Origin: Lepus europaeus
Taxonomy: Eukaryota > Chordata > Mammalia > Lagomorpha > Leporidae
Length of the DNA: 64,000 nucleotides
Direction: 5' to 3'
Assembly (NCBI RefSeq): GCF_033115175.1
Contig: NC_084837.1
Coordinates: 25,994,266 to 26,058,265 of the forward strand
This document shows positions 1 through 44,100 of this stretch, piece by piece (positions within the stretch are counted from its first letter, which is position 1; every line of letters starts with the position of its first letter). The position numbers were made by a program, and so were the translations under genes. The notes below the pieces were generated by a model, which was given only the letters and a program-made list of their open reading frames with translations, was not told the origin of the DNA and did no database searches.

Positions 1-195
1 TTGTGCCTGGGAGCAGCAGAGGATGGCCCAAGTACTTGTCCCCCTGCACCCACATGCGAGACCTCAATGAAGCTACAGGCTCCTGGTTCGGCCTGGCCCA
101 GCCCTGGTCTTTGTGGTGATTTGGAAAGTGAACCAACTGATGGAAGATCTCTTTGTCTCTGTAACTCTGTTTTCAAATAAATAAATAAATCTTAA
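1..195 (+). mobile_element. C repeat (CSINE), 5' part cut by window edge
   Basis: The lagomorph C repeat is a tRNA-derived SINE of about 300-350 bp. This copy keeps the body (GATGGCCCAAGTACTTG, GTGAACCAACTGATGGAAG) and the AAATAAATAAATAAATCTT tail. A minus-strand scrap of another copy follows at 212-297. Confidence 0.85.
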
Positions 196-211
196 AAAAA
201 TAAAAAGGAAG

Positions 212-297
212 TGGAGCAGCCAGGACTGGAACCAGTGCCCAAATGGGATATCCACACTGCAGGGTGCAGCTTAACCCTCTGTGGTACAATACTAGCC
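212..297 (-). mobile_element. C repeat fragment
   Basis: Only the 5' half in reverse (GTGGAGCAGCCAGGACT to the degraded head), abutting the previous tail. Confidence 0.7.
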
Positions 298-421
298 TCT
301 GTTTCTTATCTTTTCTAGAAGTACTATGTCAGATTAGCAGTGGCATTCCGTAAAAGTTAAAGAATTTGGAAATGTTTCTTCTTGAGTTGATTTTAGAGAA
401 GCATTTTTTAATTCAAAAAAT

Positions 422-712
422 TTTTAAGAATTTATTTATTTGATAAAGGGAGGGAGAGAGACAGATAGAGAGATCTTCCATCCATTAATTCACTCCTAAA
501 TAGCCACAGTAGCCAAGGTTGGGCCAGGCTGAAACCAAGAGCCTAGAATTCCCATCTGAGTCTGCTACATGGGTAGCAGGGGCCCAGGTACGTGATCCAG
601 CCTTTGCTTTTCTCCCAGGTTGATGGATTCCAAGCAGAGCATCCAGGACTTGAACCAGCAGTCATATGAGATGCCAGTGTTGAAGGGGCAGCTTAACCCA
701 CAACACTGGCTC
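422..712 (-). mobile_element. C repeat
   Basis: Starts AAGAATTTATTTATTTGA, ends CACAACACTGGCTC; moderately diverged. Confidence 0.8.
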
Positions 713-862
713 TTGAGAAGCAGGTTTTAATTTGCCAGCACTTGTGTAAACTTTGGGACTTATCCCCATTAATAGTTAAATATTTTTTGAATTATCTCAT
801 CCTTTATGAGTGTTTTTTCTTCTCTATTCAAAGAATAACTTTACTAACAAAAATGTTAATAA

Positions 863-1177
863 GGGGCCAGCATTGTAGCATAGCGGGTTAAGCTGCTGCA
901 GTGCCATCATCTCACTTGGGCATCTGTTCAAGTCCTGGCTGCTCCACTTCTGATCGAGTTCCCTGATAATGTGCTTGTGAAAAGCAACAGAACATGGCCC
1001 AGGTGCTTAGGCCCCTGCACCCACATCAGAGACTCAGATGGAGCTCCTGGCTCACTTTGGCATGGCCCAGCCCCAGCCATTGCAGTCATTTGGGGAGTGA
1101 ACCAGTAGGTGGATGGTATCTCTCTCTTTCTCTGTCTCTCCTCCTCTAACTGTGCCTTTTAAGTAAATAAATCTTGA
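863..1177 (+). mobile_element. C repeat with target-site duplication
   Basis: Full copy from GGGGCCAGCATTGTAGC to AAATAAATCTTG. Flanked by AAAATGTTAATAA on both sides (near 850-862 and 1179-1191), 80 bp before a NEMF exon. Confidence 0.88.
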
Positions 1178-1261
1178 AAAAATGTTAATAAAATTGTCAG
1201 TTATGACGAGAATTCTTTGGTAATTATGAACAGAAATGATTTTAATGTTGGATTTTTGTAG

Positions 1262-33858
<32,597 letters not shown>

Positions 33859-34887
33859 CTGAAATGAAATCCTCAATATTTGTGAAGAGCCCATTTTATA
33901 GCCTTTTGGAAGTTCAGAGATGAAAACACCATGTGACAGGACTTCCACATTTAAAAATTGCCTTGCTATGTTTGCCAGAAGGACTTGGTTTTTCCAATTT
34001 TATACAGAGGAAACACTGTCTATGATCAGATTTCCTAAGATATTTATGGATAGTTAAATGCTAATTATATACATCTGTAGCTACTATACATTTTCTGGAA
34101 ATTTTGGAGGTTAATACTAAGTATTCATTTCACGATGTAAAGAAAAACAGTGAAGTGGCTTGACTACTATAACTATTGACTTTCACTAGTCTATTGTATA
34201 TAATGTCCAATATAGATATATATTACAGGCTGATCACAAATTTTTTTTCTGTTGGGGATGGTTATACATTTAGGATTACCTAATACCTAGAAGAAATTGG
34301 TACTTATCATTTCCCAGCATTTATATTCCTTCACTTTGAATCTTAGTTTCTTCCTTGTAACCACATCCAGTTCTATTCCATTTTATTTTCCATCTCCAGT
34401 AACTGCCAGGAACACCATGAGCATTGTAACCTCTGTCATCAGCAGCACACTTCAGGCTTACCACTGAACACCTAACAGAGTAGGTCACATGTTAATTCCA
34501 TTCATTTATAAGCTAAAAAACCGTTACTTTTCAATTGATGGGAAAACTCTTTGCCCAAGCCCCCACACCAAAGCACTGAGGCCAAAGACTCAACAGCTAT
34601 TGCTCCCTCCAGTTTAGCTTACTTTTCCATTTGAAAATGTGAAAAGAAAAAAATGTTGTATTTACTGTGCTTGGCTAGACTACTGTTGCCATTAAGGTTT
34701 TTAATCTTTTTTAAAAAAACTTCATTTTAATAATGGTGAGACTATTTAGCATAATGTTTCTATAGTATTTCTATAGATATTATCCTGAAGTTATTACCAA
34801 AAAAATTTAATAATCATTCTTTGAGGTAAGAATCCCAGGCATTAATTTTTTTGCTTTAATAGAAGATAGTTACTGGTGTTAAATACA

Positions 34888-34893
34888 TTTATT
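34888..34893 (-). terminator. Candidate KLHDC2 polyadenylation signal AATAAA
   Basis: AATAAA on the minus strand, about 170 nt past the KLHDC2 stop. It is the first canonical hexamer downstream of the coding region. Confidence 0.6.
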
Positions 34894-34940
34894 GTAAACT
34901 TTAGACACAAAAATAGGTTCTCTAGGCCATTCACATGCAC

Positions 34941-34946
34941 ATTAAA
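34941..34946 (+). terminator. Candidate NEMF polyadenylation signal ATTAAA
   Basis: First strong hexamer variant on the plus strand, about 1.08 kb past the NEMF stop. It lies inside the presumed KLHDC2 3' UTR. Confidence 0.35.
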
Positions 34947-35060
34947 ATCAAAAAGCTGCAAACTACAACAATTGCATATAATTATACAAACGATGCCACT
35001 CTGTGACGATCACAGGACTGCTGTCCATGCAAGATGATCATGGGCATTATCTATGAAGCC

Positions 35061-35184
35061 TTAAGATCCAGAAGTGTTGTTACTACCAAACCTCTGATTA
35101 ACACTGTGAAGTAAGTGTTTTGGAAGACAGTTCCACGAGTTGGCTAACATTTCTTTAAAACAAATGACTGCTTCTAAGCTTAGC
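35061..35184 (-). CDS. KLHDC2: KLHDC2 coding exon 13 (last)
   Basis: Encodes LSLEAVICFKEMLANSWNCL to FGSNNTSGS and TAA (35063-35061). 124 nt, carrying the BC-box and Cul2-box region. Confidence 0.97.
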
Positions 35185-38100
35185 CTGAAAGTAGACAAGG
35201 AGAGAGAAAATACTTCACTTTACTATTTAGAAGTACATTCACTTGACGAACTATAAAGTAACACCCCTCTCCCAGAGATTTTCATAGGAACTGGTTGGTT
35301 CTGTGAGTGAAGACTCACTCTTGCCCCTGCATAATCCATAAACTTGGACTTTGAAGCGTGTTAAGAAACAATGTAAAATAATCTTGAGTGCTAAGTAAAA
35401 AATGACTTACCGTACGAGAGATTTTGGTTGAACTGAGAATATAAGTATTTCATTGCTGTGTGCCTAAAAGCAGGTATGAAGAACACATTAAAAAGTGCTT
35501 CATGAATACATCTCAGTAATACTGTAAAGGGGTGGTGCACTCACAGCTCTGTGATGAACAAGCAGGTTGTTGGCACAGCCACCAAAAACAATCACTTCTC
35601 CTTCATCGCTGGCACAGGCTGTATGCCATAACCTTCATTTAAAGAGAAATTTGAGTTTTAAGTCACCCAAAACACCAAATTTATCATTTACATAATAGAG
35701 TTGATGAAATTACAGTTAGAGATTTTAAGTAACAAGCCACAAAAATCAGTGTCTACGTCATCTGGACATTATTTTTCCTCTCTGGTCTGGTCCTCATTTG
35801 TGCATTGTGGGGTGTGAATTGAACAGTCTGCTCTCTAGGTCTTCATTAGAAGTGAAAATCTTAAGAGGAACTGAGTGGTATGGTCCCTCTTATCTTCCTC
35901 TTCCTAGCAAGTGTCAGTGGCCCCTCCATAGAACTGAGAAGCTGAGGAGACTGTGCAAGTCTCTGCAGGAAAGTCTGGTGATTCCATGCAAAGAGGACGT
36001 GTGCCAAAGAAAGTCTAAGTGACGCTGCCCACACTTGGGGGCGGAGCAATGTAAGACAGCATACCTAAATGTGCTCTCAACACCAATTCTGTCTACATTC
36101 TCTAGCAAATATTTTGTAGATAAATGAGATATAACAGGCTCCTTTTTAGATGATTTAATTTCTTAATCTGTTATACAGCACTACTGCAAATGTAACCAAC
36201 AGCTTGATTTTCTTTTTCCCCTTGAGGACATTTAAATATTTATTTTAATTAAAAAAAAAAAAAAGTGGGGCCAGCGCTGTAGTGTAGCAGGTAAAGCCAC
36301 TACCTGCATGCCAGCATCCCATATGGACTCTGGTTCACGTCCCAGCTGCTCCACTTCCAATCCAGCTCTCTGCTATGGGCTGGGAAAGCAGTAGAAGATG
36401 GCCCAAGTCTTTGGGCCCCTGCACCTGTGTGGGAGATCTGGAAGAGCCTCCTGGCTCCCGGCTTGGGATTGGCCAAACTCCAGCTGTTGCAGCCATTTGG
36501 GGAGTGAACCAGCAGATGGAAGGCCTCTCTCTGCTTCTGCCTGTGTGTAACTCTGCCTTTCAAATAAATAAATGAATCTTAAAGAAATTTAAAAAAAATT
36601 TATGGGGCTGGCACTGTGGTATAATGAGTTGGGCCTTCACCTGTGGCACCAGCATCCCATATAGGCTTGGGTTTGAGTCCCAGCTGCTCTGCTTCTCATC
36701 CAGGCCCCTGCCAGTACATCTAGGAAAGCAGTGGGGGATGGCCCAAGTGCCTGGGCCCCTGCACCCGCGTGCAGAGAAGCTTCTTGCTCTTGGTTTCAGC
36801 CAGGCTGGGCTGCAGTTTTTGTAACCATTTGGGGTGTGAACCACTGAATGAAAAACCCCTCTGTCTGTAACTCTGCCTCTTAAATAACGTTAAAAAAAAA
36901 AAAACAGCTGTCTTAGGAAAAAAAGAATTATTTATTTGGAAGGCAGATTCAGAGACAGAGCTTCCATCCAGTGGTTCATTCCCCAAAAGGCCACATGACC
37001 AGGGCTGGGCCAGGCCAAAGCCAGGAGCTTCATCTGGGTCTCCCTTAGGTCATCTTCCACTGCTTTCCCAGGTAAATTAGCAGGAGCCTGATGAGAAGTG
37101 GAGCAGCCAGGACCAGCACTCAAAAGGGATGGCAGTGCTGCAGGTGGCGGTTTAACATGCTGTGCCACTGCCTTGGCTCTGAGTACATTCTTTAAAGAGT
37201 TTTTAAAATTCTGCCCTTTCTATTTTTTTTTTTTTAATGATAAAACTTAAGATACAGTTAAACTCATCCAGGTTAAGGACCTGATTATAAATTTTATAAC
37301 AGGAAGAAACAAAAATAAAAATCAGCTCTATTCTTCATACACAAATAAACCTAGGATTTTTGAAAGAATGATGGATATACACAACCAAAAATGTCTTCAA
37401 TTTTTAGCAGTCTCACACATACGGACCTTATTAATTTAGTATTAAAATTATCTTTCAAATACTTCATACCTTGGTTTTTCAGTATAGGGATGATTAAATT
37501 GTATCCATTCATTTTTACTGATGCAGTAAGTCCAGGCATCACCTGAGTGAAGCAGATAGAGAGTTATGAAGTGGAGTATCCTGTAAAGACGACTGTCATT
37601 TAATAGAGGACATAGCTTTGGGAGTAAATCAGGTCATATGTAGATGCGAAAATATGTTGTTTTGCCCTTCTCTGCAGTTGACTAGGTAAGCATGCGTGTT
37701 AGAGGATCAAAATTAATAAGAAACCTTCCAGCCAACCCTTCAGCCTGCCGATGCATATGAAATAGGCCGATTCCAGCTACTTACTGTGTATGGATAATAG
37801 ATGTATAATGATTTCATTGTCATATTTTTAAAGGACTTACTTAGTGGCTGTTTATCAGTGGTAAATCCTCCAAAGAGAAAAAGATGATCTGAAGAAACTG
37901 GCGTTAGTGAATGCCACGATCGGCCAACTGGGCATATGCCTTGTGGAATTCTGAAAATAACAGCCAGGTTACAATCCCTGTGTTTCAGAGCAGCTACTGT
38001 GTTTTATATAAATATTGAAGATTTCCTTTAAAATGTATCATAAAAAAAGACTTTATAAAGGCTTCTTGGTATTAACAACTACCTGCTTTATTTTCTTTGA

Positions 38101-41100
38101 AGGCAGGGTCAACTTTAGACCTTTTCTTTTCAATAAACATTGAGCACATGCTACATGCCAGGCATGTAGTTATGGGAACTGGAAATAAAAAAAATAAAAT
38201 CCCTTCCTTAAGGACCTTGTGATCATGATTTTTTAAATTAAATTCTTAGTTATAGAAGATTTAGGTAAGTGTATTGTATACCTAGAACAGGGAATAAGCG
38301 GGGGCGGGGGTGCAGGATCTGTAGTTTTTAATAAGTTTCTGTGTAATTATCTGAAGTGATACCTACAATTCAGTCCACTCCCATGTATCCAGATTAAGGT
38401 AGTGAAGGTCATTCATTCTGGCATCCTAAAAAAGGAAATTAAGTCATTAACATCTTGAAGAACTCAAAAGCAAGTCACTACAACTGTTTATACACTCACT
38501 CGGTATCTGCCTCCAAACACAAAGCCTTTGTTCCCAACTGTTGCACAGGCGTGGGCAGCGCGAGGTGAAGGTGCTTTACCCTGTTAAGAAATCATAAAGC
38601 CACTTCATAACTAGACTTTTATACACAGGGAAAATACTAGAAGTCTTCTCTGGATGTGGGTAACAACATGAACGGTTGTTGAACTTTCCTTTAGAAGGCA
38701 CAAGTACAGACCTCTGGCCAATAGCAATTTAGCTGATTGCCAAAACTGGAAACCTAAATTTTGAGATGGGTTACAAATGTGCTGGTTACAAGTAGAGCGG
38801 TTTCTTTCTAGCGAATTAGGTAGCAATCTAATGCGAGGTTGTTTAGACAGTAGAAGCTACCTTGGTCTTTGTATTCATCCAGCTTTTCTCAGTTCTGATT
38901 CCTTCAATGAGGACTAAGGATCACCTTTCTCCAGGAAACAACTGTCAACTTTAAACATCTCCCCAACCCCACTTCTCTTTAGGGTCCTTGCTGTAATAAC
39001 TTTATGAAGAACTCACGGTAGTGATCGGCTGACTCCAGGTGAACGTTTCAGTGTCTAAAATATGTACATGATCATTCCATCCTCTTGGATGACTTGAATT
39101 CTACAGAAAACAGGAATTTCTAAGTTATCTTACAAATAATCTTTGTACATATAGCCACCTGATACACTAACAAGGCAAACAAACTGAGTGAACGTAAATT
39201 ATAATTCTATGCAGATATGAAACTTCACTTACCCAAAAAGATGTTTCATCAAATTCAAAAGTTCCCAATACTTTATCTTCAGGTAAATATCCATACCCTC
39301 CAAAAAATATTAATCTGATTTAAAAAAAAAGACAATGAAAATTAAAATACCCACAGATAAGACACAAGGGATATTTATTCTTATCTTGTTATATTCTATG
39401 ATTTGAGAAGGCACCGAGTATATGAAAATGCTTATTCAAATAATAATGCTTAATGCTTAAGTATGTCTTACATGCGACGTAAAATGCTTTTATGTATTAA
39501 TTTACTTAATCCTCATACGGGCTGAAGTATGTCCCACGTTTAGAACTAATGGTAAGGCCACTTGAATGGTAAACCCCTGTCGGCACGAGCCCGCGAAGCT
39601 GCAGTGCGGCTAACTCACCTGTTTTTATATACCCACACGCCCAGCTTGTCCTTTGATGATGGAGGGATTCCTTGGCAGTCAATTCGTTCCCACTGTAACA
39701 CTCTGTCTGTAGATCTCGAATCCAGCATGTAGAACTGTTAGAAGCAATGATTTCAGTTAGATTTGATATGTCAAAGAAGTTCCACTTTGGTATTTGATTT
39801 TCTGTGATTCATGGTAAGAATATCATCTATGTCAGTGCTACTGAAAATGTGACTGCAGACTGGCTGCCAGACCGGCCTGAGCCTGGATTAAGAATTTGTG
39901 ACACACTATAGGCTTAGGTCACTCAGCACACATTACTTCAACTGCTTTTTTCCCTAGAGCCTCCACTTTCTGATGTGTTCATTTGCCTTCTGTCACAAGC
40001 TCCTTATCTTGCCTTAGATGGCGAATTATTTATGCTATCAGGAAGACGTCAAAAAACAACCAAGTTTTGCAGCTCTAAGTTCAATTTAACAAACACATCT
40101 TCATTGCCTACTTAACTCTAGGAGCTAAGAATCAATACTTAAAAGATTAAATATTGAGGCTGGCGCTGTAGCGCAGCCGGTTAATGCCCTGGCCTGAAGC
40201 ACCTGCATCCCATTTGGGCGCTGGTTCGAGACCCAGCTATTCCACTTCTGATCCAGCTCTCTGCTATGGCCTGGGATGGTAGTAGAAGATGGTCCAAGTC
40301 CTTGGGCCCCTGCACCCACGTGGGAGACCCGGAAGAAGCTCCTGGCTGCTGACTTTGGATGGGCGCAGCTCCGACTGTTGTGGAGTGAACCAGCGGATGG
40401 AAGACCTCTCTCTCTTTCTCTGCCGCTCCTCTAACTCCGACTTTCAAATAAATAAATATTTAAAAAAAAAAAATTAAATATTGGTCTGTCCTTCAAAAGG
40501 TCACACCCAGATAAGATATACTGAAACATTTAATTTGAAACCCTAGCCACTAGCCATACTAACCATGATAATTTTGTGATCACCCCCTAAAACCACAGCT
40601 TCCCTCCTTCCCAGACTTCCTCAGGCCATATCTCACCTTTGGGTCTGAAAAATACAAGGGCCAACTATAGATGAACATCACAAAATCTTGTAGGCACAGA
40701 ATCCTTCCTTCAAACAAAATCTTCAACAAAATCTCAATAAAGAAAACCAAAGTGCAGCTGTGCTTGGCACAGCTGAGGCGGCAGGGCTGGAGCCCGTGTC
40801 AGGCAGGTGTTCCCCGCACAGGGGAACCGGGGCGTCGCAGAAATCCCTAGCGCATCCAGAAGCAGAATTTGAAACATTCGCAGCCTTACCTTTGTCTACA
40901 AAACAACTTGACATTTCTATGAACAAGAAGTATTTGCTTTTAATCTGCATCCTCGCCACCCCTTGACTGTCCCGTGTCAGCATCAGCTCCCGTGTGAGGA
41001 CTCCTGTTCTGCTCCCCCGTCCTCCCTGACACAATGTCAGGAACGCTTTTTCAGAGTCCACAGCTGAGGAGTTATTACTGTGTGCTAGGCTGCGCATCTC

Positions 41101-44100
41101 CGTGAGATGCTACGGCAGTCATTTGGATGCTGTTTCCCTTCTACAGCGTAGGTTCCTGGAGGCAGGGACAGTGTCATTCATCTCTGTCTCCAATGTCCAG
41201 TCAGGTGCTCAGCACATAAGGTACTTACTGAGTTGCCAAATGAACCACTAGGAGTCTACCCATCTTAACTAGCTTTAATGGCTGATTCACCTGTCTCTTC
41301 CTGGCCTACAACAAAACTCGTGATGATCTGAATGGTCACCATAGTCTAGCAGTGTCAACATATAAAATTCTGTCAGTGTTAATTTATCCTCAAGGCTTTG
41401 CAAGTGGTGGTTTGTTCACTTGTGTCCTTCCTTCCATGGTTACATCTTGTCTTCACTGTGTAGCGTTCTTTTTAACTAATATTCACCTACCACTTAGAGG
41501 TTCTAAGAGAACAAGCAGCTGCAAAGAACACAAGGAAAAACTGAGGAAGTTTCCACAATCCTAGAAGGGTAGACAAAAATACTAAAACGTACATTTATAC
41601 CGTAATCAGCTCCACATTTTCTAAACTGGGACTAACAGGGCAAACCTTAGAAATCTGAGGTTGTCTCAAAGAGAGTACAAATAAAACTGTGGTCCTTAAC
41701 CATGGTCCTTAGAAACACTGACCTTATTTGTATTGCCTCTTGAATGGTGTCCTCCAAACAAGTACAGCACCCTGTCTACACACACAGCACAGCTTCCTGA
41801 CATAGAAGGAGGCACATCACCTTCAGTGTTAATTTTTTTCCTGAGGGGGGGAATTAAATGTAATTAAGTTTCCTAAAAGGGGAGAAATTAAAAAATACAA
41901 CAAGAGGGCTGACTACAGCTGGGCTCCCCCGCACACCCACACACACAGGTAGTGCTTGCTCCCTGTGTGCTAGACACTCCTCCAAGTACTTTGTATCAGC
42001 TCTTCCTCAAACTCCAAATAAATCCTAACCCAAAGACTTAAGATCGCTAAGATTTGGAATATCAACAGTACACGCAAGGTCCTGTCTACTTTGCTATCAC
42101 TTATTAGGCTTCAAGTTTTTAAAAACTATTTACTTTAAAAGAGTTTGTAGAATTCTATCAAAACAATACCATTATAAATTTAGGCCAGCGCCGCGGCTCA
42201 ATAGGCTAATCCTCTGCCTGTGGCGCCGGCACACCGGGTTCTAGTCCCATTCGGGGCGCCGGATTCTGTCCCGGTTGCTCCCCTTCCAGGCCAGCTCTCT
42301 GCTGTGGCCCGGGAGTGCAGTGGAGGATGGCCCTAGTGCTTGGGCCCTGCACCTGCATGGGAGACCAGGAGAAGCACCTGGCTCCTGGCTTCGGATCAGC
42401 GCGATGTGCTGGCCGCAGCGCACCGGCCGTGGCAGCCATTGGAGGGTGAACCAATGGCAAAAGGAAGACCTTTCTCTCTCTCTCACTGTCCACTCTGCCT
42501 GTCACAAAAAACAAAACAAAAAAAAAAAAAACAAAAAAAACCACACCATTATAAATTTCAAATCTCTAGAAAAAGACGAGCAAATAAGCTCCTATTAAAT
42601 TGATTTGCTGTTTAGAAATAATCCTACTTTCTAGTTTAATTCTTAAACCAAGTGGGACTGTTCTTCTGGTTTTCAGATGTACAATAAGTGAAATATTTAA
42701 ATCACAAAGCCACAGGGCACAACTTCTTTACTAATCCCTGGACACAGCTAACTCAGCATTTTGAAAAAACAAAAAACAAACAAACAAAAAAACACATTAA
42801 TTCCATCAAGGACATGCTCTTCATGCCCACTGGCAGAAAATCCTCCCAAGGGGCCGTCACTTATGGCGCCAGCCTCCCATCATTGCCGGTTCAGGTGCCA
42901 GCTGCTCCACTTCCAATCCAGCTTCCTTGATGACCCAAGTGTGTGGACCTCTTGGCTATCTGTGTGGGAGACCCAGAAAGACCTCTTGGCTCCTGACTTC
43001 AGCTGGGTCCAGACCTGGCCATTGTGGCCATTTAGGGAGTGAACCAACGGATGGAAGATCTCTACTTCCCTGATGCTCTGCCTTTCAAATAAACCTTTAA
43101 CAAGAAAACAAAATCCTTTCAGATTATCCCAAGTTTATATAAAAGGGAAACTTAAGTTTCTTTGGGTTTTTAAAAAAATATTTTAAAGAGCTAGGTTTTT
43201 TTTAAGAGCTCATTAAAATCAAATACTACCAGGGCCGGTGCTGTGGCACAGCGGGTTAACGCCCTGGCCTGAAGCGCTGGCATCCCATGTGGTTGCCAGT
43301 TCGAAACCCGGCCTGGCTGTTCCACTTCCTGTCCAGCTCTCTGCTATGGCCTGGGAAAGCAGTAGAAGATGGCCCAACTCTTTGGACCCCTGCATCCACG
43401 TGCGAGACTGGGAATAAGCGCCTGGCTCCTGGCTTTAGATAGGCGCAGCTCCGGCCGTAACGGCCATCTGGGGAGTGAACCAGCGGATGCAAGATCTCTC
43501 TCTCCCTCTGTGCCTCTCTCCTCTGTGTAACTCTTTCAAATAAATAAATAAATCTTTTTTTAAAAAAATTGAGTAATACCTTTATTTTTAGATAAAATTC
43601 TAAACTATCTAAAATCCTCTTTAAGATGCCATGCATCAATTACTTTTAACACTGAAACAAATGTGGAACTTTATTCTTCCATTTTAGGATCTAAAGCCTC
43701 TCTTTTACATTGCATGATGTTTACTTTGAGAACCCTGAGTAGAGATTTTTTTTCTAAGATTACAGAAGTACTGCACTGTGAAGAAATGCTGAAGTATCTA
43801 AGCTTAGCACAAGCTGAACTAGGACACTTCTCCGAATGGCGTGGAAAAGTCTCATGAAAAAAGCTGTGTGGACTTCCAATTTTTTTCCACCAAAATAAAG
43901 TTTTATTTCCATTTTCCACAAAATGTTTTGTATCATACAGATAATGTCCTTAAAATATTTTTGTTCATTAGAATGAGCTTTCAGCTTTTTTCTTTGTGAC
44001 CTTGACTTTTTAATCCCCCCGATGACAGCCATAGTTACCATCGTCCGGTTTCCATGTTGTAGATCCATAATTCTTCTCTAGGCAGATAGAAGTCATATAA

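Larger units (their letters stand above)
33859..35060. other. Converging 3' UTRs of NEMF (+) and KLHDC2 (-)
   Basis: AT-rich and free of recognised SINEs, unlike the flanking introns. On the minus strand an AATAAA lies at 34893-34888 (TTTATT on plus), giving KLHDC2 a 3' UTR of about 190 nt. On the plus strand I see no AATAAA; the best candidate for NEMF is ATTAAA at 34941-34946, which would make a UTR of about 1.1 kb running into the KLHDC2 3' UTR. Actual cleavage sites are unknown. Confidence 0.6.

Noticed and set aside
38361..38367. Alternative KLHDC2 exon 8 donor at TTGTAG|GTATCA
   Set aside because: Would put an in-frame TAG in the coding sequence; the upstream donor TT|GTAGGT keeps the frame and matches the protein.
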